A DNA stretch of 64,000 nt from Ferdinandcohnia humi_A (GCA_047608075.1 JBLKRX010000003.1:62001-126000), one strand, 5' to 3'; shown: positions 1 to 7,501, counted from the first letter of the stretch. Notes: generated from the sequence alone by a model not told the origin. Numbers and translations: made by a program.

Positions 1-1
1 G

Positions 2-883
2 AGCAAGGGAATTCAGGCAGAAGAATTAGTTGAAGCTATTGTTCTTACTGATTCCAATAAAGAAATAGCAGGTACTGTTGTGGAATCAATGATTACTTCT
101 TATACGGAGCGAGTGTCTGCAGTATACTCTTCAACACACCATGTAGTATCAAAGCTTGCCATGGCACAGCCTGTTAGCACTGGGACAATTGATGTAGATA
201 AAATTGGAAGAGAGTTGGCATCCGAATTACAAAAGCAGGCAGTGGATCCTACAACAGAGATTGTCCGTAGTGATTCAGTCGGTGAAAAGCAAGTTTCAAG
301 TATGCAATATTATGCTGCAGCAATGGCAGTTATGTTTTTGTTATTTAATATGACTTTGGGGGCAAAATCAATCATCAAGGAGCGCTCAATAGAAACATTC
401 GCTAGATTACTAAGCACACCTACCGGTAAACAATCGATTCTTTTTGGGAAATTTTTAGGAGTCTTTTGCTTCGCTGTTTTACAATTTTTCCTTTTTGTTG
501 GGGTGACCCATTTTGTAAGTAAGGTTTATTGGGGAGACAATCTTGTTCAACTATTCGTAATAGGTATTTCATATAGCATTGCCGTTTCTGGACTTTCGAT
601 GTTATTTGCGTCCATTCTTAAGACTGAAAAGACCGCTGATACAGTAGGCGGAATGGTTGTTCAAATGCTTGCATTACTTGGAGGCTCGATGCTCCCAATA
701 GCTATCTTTCCTGATACCCTAAAAAACATTGCAAGTATTGTACCAAATAATTGGGCACTAACAAGTTTGTTGGAAATTATGCAAGGCACAACATGGACCT
801 CATTACTGCCAGCTGTGGGTGTCTTGTTGGGAATTGGTATGATATCGGTCGTTATTGGGTCGTTTCGATTAAAAGTACAGTAG
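2..883 (+). CDS. ABC-2 type transporter permease, 5' end outside window
   Basis: This is the C-terminal part of an ABC-2 family membrane permease; the reading frame is open from the first bases, so the true start lies upstream. About 290 residues are visible: an extracytoplasmic stretch followed by a cluster of hydrophobic segments from roughly residue 105 onward, with the cytoplasmic motif around 'KERSIETFARLLSTPT' that is typical of ABC-2 permeases. It is followed 15 bp later by a second, similar permease, so the two probably form a heterodimer with an ATPase encoded upstream. The arrangement resembles the LnrM/LnrN (YfiM/YfiN) linearmycin exporter of B. subtilis; drug or lipid export is inferred from family only. 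Confidence 0.85.
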   Translation, partial: SKGIQAEELVEAIVLTDSNKEIAGTVVESMITSYTERVSAVYSSTHHVVSKLAMAQPVSTGTIDVDKIGRELASELQKQAVDPTTEIVRSDSVGEKQVSSMQYYAAAMAVMFLLFNMTLGAKSIIKERSIETFARLLSTPTGKQSILFGKFLGVFCFAVLQFFLFVGVTHFVSKVYWGDNLVQLFVIGISYSIAVSGLSMLFASILKTEKTADTVGGMVVQMLALLGGSMLPIAIFPDTLKNIASIVPNNWALTSLLEIMQGTTWTSLLPAVGVLLGIGMISVVIGSFRLKVQ

Positions 884-898
884 AGGGGAGGGCTTCAT

Positions 899-2059
899 AT
901 GAGAAAAATAGTTACAATTAGTTTTTTAGAAATAGGACGTGTTTTTAAAAGGCGGCAATCCTACTTTCTAATGTTTGCTATGCCTTTACTTTTTACATTA
1001 TTATTTGGAAGCTTACTTGGAAGTGATGAAGCTACAAAGAAGGTTGAGATAGCTGTAGTAGATGAGGATCAAAGTAGCGTATCCAAAGCATTTATAGAAA
1101 AGCTTAAACAGAATGGAACGTTTGAATTTACTGAATCAACATTGCAGGACGCTAAACAGCGTGTGATTGACAAAGAGTTAACCGGATATCTACTTGTACA
1201 AAAAGGCTTTAAAAGCGAACTTCAAACCGAAGAGTTACCACAGATCTCTTTTATACATGGGCCTGAATTTACGAGTGGAATGATTGTAAAAGAGATTGCA
1301 GGGAATAAGCTTATAAATGTAGCGATTGAGGTAAAGGCTTCTCAGGCTTGGGCAAACAGTAGTGGAGGTAGCTGGGAGCTGATGTTACAGGAACTTTCGT
1401 TAGAGCGGACACCGGCAGGTTCATCCGTTGAGAAAAGAGTAGTAACAAAAGATGCTTCTACTCAAACGATGGATAATATGTCCGAAAGAGCTGCTGGATT
1501 TGCTATCATGTTTGTTATGATTGTCATGATGTCATCAACAGGTACCATTCTAGAGGCAAAAACAACGGGTGTATGGTCAAGATTACTTACATCACCTACC
1601 TCAAAAGGTGAAATAATGCTTGGTTATCTAGTTGCATTCTTTGTGATTGGATGGATACAATTTGCAGTTTTGATGGTCTCAAGCTCACTACTCTTTAACG
1701 TAAGTTGGGGAAGCCTAGTAAGTATCATCTTGCTGGTGTCTGCGGTGTTATTTTGTGTAATTGGCCTTGGACTAGTGATTGCAACCTACTCAAAAACAAT
1801 AGAACAACAAGCAGCGTTAGGAAATCTAATTGTAATATCGACATGTATGCTTGGAGGGGTCTTTTGGCCACTTGAAATTGTACCAGGCTTCATGCAAAAA
1901 ATAGCTGAATTTGTTCCACAAACATGGGCAATGAAAGGTTTTACTGAAATAACTGCTCGTGGAGGTAGTCTAATCGATATTTTAAATCCAGTACTAATTT
2001 TACTAGGATTTGCAGTCATCTTTTTACTCGTTGGAATAAAACGAGTTCGGTTTGAATAA
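899..2059 (+). CDS. ABC-2 type transporter permease (LnrN-like)
   Basis: Second permease of the exporter, 386 residues, close to the length of LnrN/YfiN. One N-terminal membrane segment (about residues 22-40) is followed by a large extracytoplasmic domain (about 45-190) and five or six C-terminal membrane segments; 'EAKTTGVWSRLLTSPTSKGE' is the cytoplasmic loop motif of the ABC-2 fold. ATG at 899 has a strong GAGGGGAGGG Shine-Dalgarno sequence. It lies 15 bp after the first permease and ends at a strong terminator, so it closes the operon. The substrate cannot be read from sequence; export of amphiphilic antibiotics is the usual role of close relatives. Confidence 0.86.
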   Translation: MRKIVTISFLEIGRVFKRRQSYFLMFAMPLLFTLLFGSLLGSDEATKKVEIAVVDEDQSSVSKAFIEKLKQNGTFEFTESTLQDAKQRVIDKELTGYLLVQKGFKSELQTEELPQISFIHGPEFTSGMIVKEIAGNKLINVAIEVKASQAWANSSGGSWELMLQELSLERTPAGSSVEKRVVTKDASTQTMDNMSERAAGFAIMFVMIVMMSSTGTILEAKTTGVWSRLLTSPTSKGEIMLGYLVAFFVIGWIQFAVLMVSSSLLFNVSWGSLVSIILLVSAVLFCVIGLGLVIATYSKTIEQQAALGNLIVISTCMLGGVFWPLEIVPGFMQKIAEFVPQTWAMKGFTEITARGGSLIDILNPVLILLGFAVIFLLVGIKRVRFE

Positions 2060-2063
2060 TAAC

Positions 2064-2096
2064 AACAGGTCCAATTGGATCTGTTTTTTGTTTTTT
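2064..2096 (+). terminator. Rho-independent terminator of the ABC exporter operon
   Basis: A nine-pair stem (AACAGGTCC / GGATCTGTT, one G-U pair) with an AATT loop is followed by a T-rich run, immediately after the permease stop codon. Confidence 0.85.
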
Positions 2097-2218
2097 CGTA
2101 TGTAATGGTCTACTTTTTTACATGTCTTCATTGACATGGTTGCAAAATTAAATGGCAAATTTTGAGAAATAGTGTAAACTTTTAACTGAAGTTATTTAGA
2201 AAAAGGATAGTGTTAGTA

Positions 2219-2908
2219 ATGAGAAATATATTGGTTGTTGACGATGATAAAGAAATTGTTGATTTAATTTCAATTTATTTACGAAATGAAGGATTTGAAG
2301 TTTCTAAAGCCTATAGTGGAGTAGAGGCGATGAATACATTCATGAATAAAAAAATAGATCTTATTATCCTCGATATTATGATGCCAGATATGAACGGTCT
2401 TGAGGTTTGCAGGGTGTTGCGAGATAAATGGCATGTTCCGATTATTATGGTGAGCGCAAAGGGAGAGGATATCGATAAAATAACGGGTTTGATGACCGGA
2501 GCAGATGATTATCTTATCAAACCATTTAATCCGTTAGAACTGTTGGCCCGTGTAAAGACATTACTTCGGAGAACCTATCAATACCGTGAAGCAGAGAATG
2601 ACAAAAAGCAAGAAATTTTACGTGTCCAATCATTAGAAATAAACAAATCAGCCTATACGGTTTCTTATAAAGGATCGCCTATTTCTTTAACATCGACTGA
2701 GTTTGAAATTCTCTGTTTGTTAGCGTCTAATCCTGGAAGAGTTTTTGGTGCGGAGGAATTGTTTGAACGCGTCTGGAAGGAGAAATATTTCGCCTCAAAT
2801 AATACCGTAATGGTTTATATTAGTAACCTGAGAGATAAGCTTGAGAAGGAAATGGGATACAAAGCGATTAAAACGGTTTGGGGTGTTGGCTATAAAATCG
2901 AGGAATAG
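2219..2908 (+). CDS. VanR-like OmpR/PhoB-family response regulator
   Basis: DNA-binding response regulator of 229 residues. The receiver domain (about 1-115) has the acidic pocket near residues 8-10, phospho-acceptor Asp52 in LDIMMP and Lys101 in IKPFNP; the stretch DKITGL-x4-GADDY-x-x-KPF-x-PLEL-x-ARV resembles VanR closely. A winged-helix output domain fills about 130-229. A GTG at 2210 is an alternative start, but the AAAAGG Shine-Dalgarno sequence almost touches it, so ATG 2219 is preferred. The downstream kinase gene overlaps its 3' end, so the pair is co-translated. It probably regulates the adjacent D,D-carboxypeptidase and cell-envelope genes; that target is inferred. Confidence 0.9.
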   Translation: MRNILVVDDDKEIVDLISIYLRNEGFEVSKAYSGVEAMNTFMNKKIDLIILDIMMPDMNGLEVCRVLRDKWHVPIIMVSAKGEDIDKITGLMTGADDYLIKPFNPLELLARVKTLLRRTYQYREAENDKKQEILRVQSLEINKSAYTVSYKGSPISLTSTEFEILCLLASNPGRVFGAEELFERVWKEKYFASNNTVMVYISNLRDKLEKEMGYKAIKTVWGVGYKIEE

Positions 2909-4004
2909 AAAGCTAGTTTCCATTTTACTAAAAATTGCTTTTCATGGACTGGCTAGTGTAACATTAGCAATTTTAACTGCTTTTTTGGTTTATTTTGTGA
3001 TGAGTTTTCTCTATTATAATCTGTATCTCCCGTTACGATTTGTATATTTTTTACAGAGATTAGAGAATGAAGTCGATGTATTTATTTTATTTATATTATT
3101 TACTATTGTTATGACGTTTATCTACCATATCCTTTTAAGTGTGAAAAATACATATCATTTTGTCACGATTAGTGAATCAGTTGAAAAGATAGCAGAGGGG
3201 AACTTTCATGCCCAAGCCCCGGTTAAAGGAAATAAAGAGTTAAAAGCACTTGCCAAAAATATTAATCAAATGTCAGAACAAATGAAAAATGCTATAACAG
3301 AAGAAAAGAAGGCGAATTACGCAAAAAATGAGCTCATTACAAATGTCTCACATGATTTAAGGACACCTCTTACATCGATTATTGGGTATTTGAAGCTAAT
3401 TGATAAAGATGTATATAAGGACGAAGTAGAGCTTCGCTACTATGCAAACATCGCCTTTGAAAAAGCACTTCGATTAAATCGAATGGTTGATGATTTATTT
3501 GAATATACAAGGGTAAATCAAGATAAGCGTATTTTAAAGCTGGTGGAATTCAACCTGGTTGAACTACTCGGACAAGTGATTTCTCAATTTATCCCGTTGT
3601 TAAAGGAAAATGAGATGGAAGCTAGTTTAAACACTACAGATGATAAAATTCTGATCAATGCGGATCCTGATAAATTAATGAGAGTCTTTGAAAATATTAT
3701 GACGAATGCAATTAAATATGGAAAAACAGGTAGAAGAATCGATATTACTCTCGTAGGTAATAAAACAGAGGTTATAATTGAATTAAAAAACTATGGCCCT
3801 GCTATTCCAAGTGCAGCATTGCCACATCTTTTTGATCGATTTTATAGAGTTGAAAGCTCCCGTTCTGAAGAGACAGGTGGATCAGGGTTAGGATTAGCAA
3901 TTTCAAAAAGTATAGTAAGTCTTCATGACGGTGAAATCCAAGTAGAGAGCAGCGAAAAAGAAACAGTATTTGAAGTGAAACTTCCACTTTCTAAAAAACC
4001 TTAA
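2883..4004 (+). CDS. VanS-like sensor histidine kinase
   Basis: Membrane sensor kinase of about 373 residues, partner of the preceding regulator. Two hydrophobic segments (about residues 19-43 and 64-85) enclose only about 20 extracellular residues, then a HAMP-like linker, a HisKA domain with phospho-acceptor His157 in NVSHDLRTPLTSIIGYL, and a HATPase_c domain with N box (ENIMTNAIKYG), an F-like box (FDRFYRVESS) and G box (GSGLGLAIS). The pattern matches VanS-type kinases. The start is uncertain: GTG 2883 and TTG 2886 are in frame near a GGGG tract, and TTG 2841 would add 14 residues; no start has a good Shine-Dalgarno sequence, consistent with translational coupling to the regulator, which ends at 2908. 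Confidence 0.88.
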   Translation: MLAIKSRNRKLVSILLKIAFHGLASVTLAILTAFLVYFVMSFLYYNLYLPLRFVYFLQRLENEVDVFILFILFTIVMTFIYHILLSVKNTYHFVTISESVEKIAEGNFHAQAPVKGNKELKALAKNINQMSEQMKNAITEEKKANYAKNELITNVSHDLRTPLTSIIGYLKLIDKDVYKDEVELRYYANIAFEKALRLNRMVDDLFEYTRVNQDKRILKLVEFNLVELLGQVISQFIPLLKENEMEASLNTTDDKILINADPDKLMRVFENIMTNAIKYGKTGRRIDITLVGNKTEVIIELKNYGPAIPSAALPHLFDRFYRVESSRSEETGGSGLGLAISKSIVSLHDGEIQVESSEKETVFEVKLPLSKKP

Positions 4005-4046
4005 GAAGGAATACTAGTAAATCTTTAGGTTTTCTTAAGTTTTAAT

Positions 4047-4077
4047 TTGAACTCTCTTTAGAAATAATGGATATAGT
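4047..4077 (+). promoter_or_regulatory. Possible promoter of the VanRS-linked carboxypeptidase
   Basis: TTGAAC at 4047 and TATAGT at 4072 are separated by 19 bp, longer than optimal, as in activator-dependent promoters. An inverted pair CTTAAGAA / TTCTTAAG lies just upstream (about 4000-4039) and could be a regulator site. Weak evidence only. Confidence 0.3.
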
Positions 4078-4112
4078 TGAGATAACAACATAGCCTTGGG
4101 AGAGTGTTAGAG

Positions 4113-5030
4113 ATGAAAAAGGTAATAATCCTACTAATTTTCGCTGGTGTCATTCTACTTTTTATAGAGAAGGGTCAAGAATTTCTTAATGAAAGTAAAT
4201 CAATTCAATTCGAACTGTTTAATGATGATGACGAGGTGAATCGTAATCTACCGATAGCAGGGAATGCTGCCATTCTTTTAGATGCAGAATCCGGCGAACT
4301 ACTATACGGGAAAAATAGCGACAAGAAAATTTATCCCGCAAGTACAACTAAGATTATGACGGCACTACTAGCGATTGAAAAAGGGAATCTAGATGACATC
4401 ATTCGTGTGGGTGATGAGGTTAATATGAAACTTGAAAATGAGAGCACAGCCTGGCTTGTAGAGGGCAGAGAGTTATCCTTACGTGCTTTGTTAGCCGGTC
4501 TGATGCTTCCATCTGGAAATGACGCTGCAAGAACAATTGCGATTCATATTGCTAAGAAAGAAAGCGGGAATATGAATTTGTCAAATAAGAAAGCAATGGC
4601 TTACTTCGCAAAAATGATGAACGAACGAGCAAGAGAGATAGGAGCCAAAAATACGAACTTTGTGAACCCGCATGGCTTGCATGATGATGATCATTATACA
4701 ACTGCCTTTGATCTTGGACTCATCGCAAAGGAAGCGATGAAGAATACCACTTTTCAGGATATAGTGAGTGAGCATAAATATGTGGATTCATCTATTTCTT
4801 ACGTTAATCGCAATAAGTTATTAGATCCAACAAGTGGTTTCTATTACGAAGGGGCGAATGGAATTAAAACAGGCTTTACAGATGAAGCAGGGTATTGTTT
4901 AATTTCAGCAGCAAAACGAAATGATAAACAACTTTTAGCTGTAGTATTGCAATCGACAGATGTGTCAGTATGGAATGATTCCATAACACTTTTAGATCAT
5001 GGATTTGCAAAGGTTATTGCAGCCAATTAA
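4113..5030 (+). CDS. Serine-type D-alanyl-D-alanine carboxypeptidase (peptidase S11)
   Basis: Peptidoglycan-trimming enzyme of 305 residues that would remove the terminal D-Ala from pentapeptide stems. An N-terminal hydrophobic segment (about 3-18) acts as signal or anchor. The three S11 motifs are present: SxxK at Ser77-Lys80, SGN at 134-136 and KTG at 252-254. It lacks the C-terminal PBP5 beta domain and any C-terminal anchor, so it is shorter than DacA/DacF. ATG 4113 has GGGAG nine bases upstream; the in-frame GTG 4104 overlaps that Shine-Dalgarno site. Position directly after a VanRS-like system suggests it is a regulated target, functionally analogous to VanY although from a different family. 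Confidence 0.9.
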   Translation: MKKVIILLIFAGVILLFIEKGQEFLNESKSIQFELFNDDDEVNRNLPIAGNAAILLDAESGELLYGKNSDKKIYPASTTKIMTALLAIEKGNLDDIIRVGDEVNMKLENESTAWLVEGRELSLRALLAGLMLPSGNDAARTIAIHIAKKESGNMNLSNKKAMAYFAKMMNERAREIGAKNTNFVNPHGLHDDDHYTTAFDLGLIAKEAMKNTTFQDIVSEHKYVDSSISYVNRNKLLDPTSGFYYEGANGIKTGFTDEAGYCLISAAKRNDKQLLAVVLQSTDVSVWNDSITLLDHGFAKVIAAN

Positions 5031-5057
5031 AGAGATAGTATACGAGGGGGAGGCAGC

Positions 5058-5933
5058 ATGGAGAACTTCCAGCTGATTAGTAATTATAAAAACAATGACG
5101 CATATAGAGCAAACTTTAATGAACTAGCGAAAAATATATTTGGAATACAATTTGAGGATTGGTACCAGCAAGGGTTTTGGAATGAAAGATATATACCATA
5201 TTCTTTCGTAGATGGTGAAAAGGTAATTGCTAATGTATCGATCAATCTTTTTGATATTATCCTACATGGAAAGCATGTAAATGGACTTCAAGTTGGAACA
5301 GTTATGACACATCCAGACTATCGGAATAGAGGATTGTCAGCAAAATTATTGAAAAAAGTCTTTGAGGATTTCGATGATACTTGCGATTTCATGTATTTAT
5401 TCGCAAATCAAAGTGTTCTCGAATTTTATCCAAAGTTTGGATTCCGTTCGTACAAGGAAAGTTTATTTGAGATAGAGGTTCATGGTGGTCAAAATAAGTT
5501 GGGTACGAAACTAAACCCACTTAATTCAAAGGATCTAAAGTTTATTTATGAATTTGTAAAACGAAGAGTACCAGTTTCTTCAGAATTTGGAATAACTCAT
5601 GGAGAAGATGTGTTCATGTTTCATGCCATGTATGGTTTTCCCGATGATATATATTATTTTGCGGAAGAAAACGCAATTGTCATTTATCAAGTCCAAGAAG
5701 ACATCCTTCATTTGTTTGATGTGATTAGTGATAGGTTAGTTTCCTTACAATCACTAATAAGCAAACTGGCTCCCAGTAATGTAAAAAAGGCTGTCTTACA
5801 TTTTACACCGAATGACAATGAATATAAGGTAAATCCAATACCCTATGAACCGAGTGACGTATTCTTTATAAGAACGAAAAAAGATATCCAACTTCCTACC
5901 TATGTTAAACATCCAATTACATCACAAGCTTAA
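5058..5933 (+). CDS. GNAT-family N-acetyltransferase
   Basis: Acetyl-CoA-dependent acyltransferase of 291 residues. The N-terminal half has the GNAT core, with acetyl-CoA binding motif A visible as GTVMTHPDYRNRGLSAKLL (about residues 79-97) and a following LFANQSVLEFYPKFGF strand typical of the fold. The C-terminal half (about 150-291) is longer than in single-domain GNATs and may form a second, degenerate acetyltransferase or SCP2-like domain, as in Eis-type proteins. The Shine-Dalgarno sequence GAGGGGGAGG precedes ATG 5058. It is separated from the carboxypeptidase by only 27 bp and could be co-transcribed with it. The substrate is unknown. Confidence 0.85.
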   Translation: MENFQLISNYKNNDAYRANFNELAKNIFGIQFEDWYQQGFWNERYIPYSFVDGEKVIANVSINLFDIILHGKHVNGLQVGTVMTHPDYRNRGLSAKLLKKVFEDFDDTCDFMYLFANQSVLEFYPKFGFRSYKESLFEIEVHGGQNKLGTKLNPLNSKDLKFIYEFVKRRVPVSSEFGITHGEDVFMFHAMYGFPDDIYYFAEENAIVIYQVQEDILHLFDVISDRLVSLQSLISKLAPSNVKKAVLHFTPNDNEYKVNPIPYEPSDVFFIRTKKDIQLPTYVKHPITSQA

Positions 5934-5938
5934 TCGAA

Positions 5939-5966
5939 AATACCCTCACAAAATGTGAGGGTATTT
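5939..5966. terminator. Bidirectional terminator between GNAT and SASP genes
   Basis: A 12-pair hairpin (AATACCCTCACA / TGTGAGGGTATT) sits between two convergent genes and is flanked by T-rich tracts on both strands. Confidence 0.85.
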
Positions 5967-5985
5967 GGGGTTAATTAAAGTGGAG

Positions 5986-6333
5986 CTAGCGATTCGTACT
6001 GTTTTGCTGAGATTGTTGATTTTGTTTTCTAACCTCTGCAACATTTGTTTCGCTAGCAAATTCTGTACTGAAAGAGGAGCCTGCTGACGAGAATTGTTGC
6101 TGTCCAACAGATTGTTGCACCTGTTGTGCTGCTTGCTCTATTTGATTTAATTGCGCGGCAGCATTCAATTCACGTCCTGCAAATCCAGGGGCAGCATTTT
6201 GAACTTCTTGTGAACTTTGTTGAAATTGCTGCGCATTCAATTGCTCATTTTGACTCAACTGCTGTGCAGTTTCTCTAATTTGATTTAATGCTTGTTGAGC
6301 TTGAGCTGGAATTTGCTGATTGTTGTTTTGCAT
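5986..6333 (-). CDS. Gamma-type small acid-soluble spore protein-like
   Basis: Gln-rich protein of 115 residues. The C-terminal part carries one copy of the gamma-SASP (SspE) signature, STEFASETNVAEVRKQNQQS at about residues 87-106; classical SspE has two such repeats. The N-terminal 85 residues are Gln/Asn/Ala-rich and predicted helical. Gamma-SASPs serve as an amino-acid store degraded at germination and do not bind DNA. The start at 6333 is chosen because GGGAGGG lies eight bases upstream; an in-frame extension to 6423 crosses an AAGGGC-TTTT-GCCCTT hairpin and lacks such a site. Expression in the forespore is expected from family only. Confidence 0.82.
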   Translation of the reverse strand: MQNNNQQIPAQAQQALNQIRETAQQLSQNEQLNAQQFQQSSQEVQNAAPGFAGRELNAAAQLNQIEQAAQQVQQSVGQQQFSSAGSSFSTEFASETNVAEVRKQNQQSQQNSTNR

Positions 6334-6368
6334 TCGGAACCCTCCCAGTACGATTTTGTTGGATTGAT

Positions 6369-6384
6369 AAGGGCTTTTGCCCTT
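6369..6384. other. Small perfect hairpin in the SASP leader
   Basis: AAGGGC-TTTT-GCCCTT is a six-pair perfect stem about 35 bp upstream of the SASP start codon on the minus strand. It could be a leader stem; function is unknown. Confidence 0.4.
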
Positions 6385-6479
6385 TAATCCTTTCTTAATT
6401 TGTGTGTAAGGGCAGTAGTTCATGTATTGAAAAAAATAACATCTTCACAGGAAACTCCCCACCATCGACAACTACAATA

Positions 6480-6510
6480 TGGTATAATTAATTAATCAAA
6501 AAAAATAGAT
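6480..6510 (+). promoter_or_regulatory. arsR promoter (extended -10) with overlapping ArsR-type operator
   Basis: TGG-TATAAT at 6480-6488 is an extended -10 element; no good -35 is visible. Seven bases downstream, ATCAA-N6-TAGAT (6495-6510) matches the ATCAA-N6-TTGAT operator of Gram-positive ArsR/SmtB repressors with one mismatch. This placement over the transcription start fits autorepression. Confidence 0.65.
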
Positions 6511-6528
6511 ATAAAGGGAGGGACCGAA

Positions 6529-6870
6529 ATGGAGCAAATTCCTTTACTTGATATTTCATTAGAGAAAACATTTGAAAAATACGAAGCGAAATTCAAGGCG
6601 TTAGCAGATAAGAAAAGGTTGAAAATCATGAATGAAATTGTATCAAGAGGAAATGCATGTGTATGCGATCTATCTGAAATTATCGACATGCCACAGTCCA
6701 AGCTTTCTTATCACTTGAAAATTTTACTCGATGCAGGATTATTACTGAAAACAACTAAGGGTACTTGGAGCTACTACGAATTAAATACTAAGGAGTTAAA
6801 TCATTTACTTTCTGAGGAACTATGCTGTTTATTCAGAGGAGATACCGAAGAAAAAAATGATTGCTGTTAA
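6529..6870 (+). CDS. ArsR/SmtB-family thiol metalloregulator
   Basis: Winged-helix repressor of 113 residues. The core (about 20-95) has the recognition helix region MPQSKLSYHLKILLDAGLL, and the Cys44-Val-Cys46-Asp-Leu stretch matches the alpha-3 As(III)/Sb(III)/Cd(II)-sensing site CVCDL of ArsR/CadC-type sensors. Extra vicinal Cys pairs lie at 99-100 and 112-113. GGGAGGG precedes ATG 6529. An operator overlaps its own promoter, and similar operators precede the small Cys proteins downstream, so it probably derepresses them when thiophilic metal binds. It is not next to arsB, acr3 or arsC; the small proteins appear to be its regulon. Confidence 0.88.
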   Translation: MEQIPLLDISLEKTFEKYEAKFKALADKKRLKIMNEIVSRGNACVCDLSEIIDMPQSKLSYHLKILLDAGLLLKTTKGTWSYYELNTKELNHLLSEELCCLFRGDTEEKNDCC

Positions 6871-6903
6871 AAGGTTGGATAAATGGAATCCAGCCTTTTA
6901 ACT
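6869..6903 (+). terminator. Terminator after arsR-family gene
   Basis: The stem AAAAGGTTGGA / TCCAGCCTTTT (one G-U pair) begins at the arsR stop codon and ends in a T run; it separates the repressor from the Cys-protein genes. Confidence 0.75.
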
Positions 6904-7197
6904 TTATTCAGCAGAAATCCCACACTTCAATAAATGATTGCAATAAGAGCATACGATTTAGCCTAGATTTAAACTCCGACTGAATAAAGGTAAGGCTTCC
7001 GGCGGATGCCTCAAATTTTTTAGTGGAAATTTTTCCCGCATTAACTGGTAATAAGCCCTCGGGCAACTGCCAGTAAAGGCCCGATTGGTTTAACTAAATC
7101 TGTGGAAAAAAAACCCCACAGATTGAAGTTTCACTTTATAGAGCAAGCTCGAAAAAAATCTTTGCGCAAATACGCCAAGGCGCATTTGGTTATGATT
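6897..7197. repeat. Dispersed hairpin-rich intergenic element, copy 1 (long form)
   Basis: Begins with ACTTTATTCAGCAGAA and ends with ACGCCAAGGCGCATTTG, matching copies at 44827-45018 and 61647-61842. Shared features are a stem formed by an interrupted AGATTTAAACTCC... block (degenerate here), the CTTCCGGCGGATGCCTC block, and AGCAAGCTCGAAAAAAATC. Only this copy contains about 110 extra bases (7021-7140) with further stems: GCCCTCGGGC and a nine-pair AATCTGTGG / CCACAGATT hairpin (7097-7124). It may be an IS200/IS605-type end or other structured RNA remnant; that identity is inferred. Confidence 0.7.
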
Positions 7198-7208
7198 GTC
7201 GAAAAAAA

Positions 7209-7224
7209 ATCAAAAAAAATTGAT
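7209..7224. promoter_or_regulatory. ArsR/SmtB-type operator O2
   Basis: Perfect ATCAA-N6-TTGAT with an all-A spacer. It lies just upstream of a candidate promoter (7233-7261) for the first Cys-containing small gene. Confidence 0.65.
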
Positions 7225-7232
7225 GTAAACTC

Positions 7233-7261
7233 TTGCGAAAATAATTGGAATGATTTACTAT
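7233..7261 (+). promoter_or_regulatory. Candidate sigma-A promoter of the Cys-peptide genes
   Basis: TTGCGA at 7233 and TACTAT at 7256 are separated by 17 bp. The promoter is bracketed by perfect ArsR-type operators on both sides (7209-7224 and 7268-7283), an arrangement suited to tight repression. Confidence 0.5.
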
Positions 7262-7267
7262 TAATTC

Positions 7268-7283
7268 ATCAAGAAAAATTGAT
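7268..7283. promoter_or_regulatory. ArsR/SmtB-type operator O3
   Basis: Perfect ATCAA-N6-TTGAT between the candidate promoter and the AAAGGAGGG ribosome binding site of the 60-residue gene starting at 7300. Confidence 0.65.
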
Positions 7284-7299
7284 TTAAAGGAGGGTTTAA

Positions 7300-7482
7300 A
7301 TGTATAATAATGATACAATGCTTAAATACGAAGTTGCCTACCGCCATAGCAGATTTTCAAAACATAACAAACCAATGTTTATTGATTCAGTTGTTGAGAT
7401 AAAAGTTACTGAGAGAAATGAAAAGAAAGAAGTAAATACATCTTGCTACTTTGAACAAAATGCTAGCTGTGCAACGTGCTAA
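7300..7482 (+). CDS. Small hypothetical protein with C-terminal cysteines
   Basis: Unrecognised protein of 60 residues. The N-terminal 45 residues are charged and rich in Lys, Arg and His; three Cys sit at the C-terminus (SCYF...SCATC), the last two forming CxxC. There is no signal peptide or membrane segment. The start is well supported by AAAGGAGGG seven bases upstream. It follows a promoter bracketed by two ArsR-type operators and precedes two Cys-pair mini-proteins, so a role in binding or buffering a thiophilic metal is plausible, but no family match is known to me. Confidence 0.65.
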   Translation: MYNNDTMLKYEVAYRHSRFSKHNKPMFIDSVVEIKVTERNEKKEVNTSCYFEQNASCATC

Positions 7483-7501
7483 ATTTTATTATGGATTATA
7501 A

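Noticed and set aside
7020..7125. Complete IS605 or TnpB-bearing transposon at repeat copy 1
   Set aside because: No tnpA or tnpB gene is present; only a possible end-like structure remains, so no mobile element was called.
7102..7287. A 61-residue frame starting inside repeat copy 1 and covering operator O2
   Set aside because: Its first half is the dispersed non-coding element, its second half is the operator-promoter region, and no ribosome binding site precedes it.
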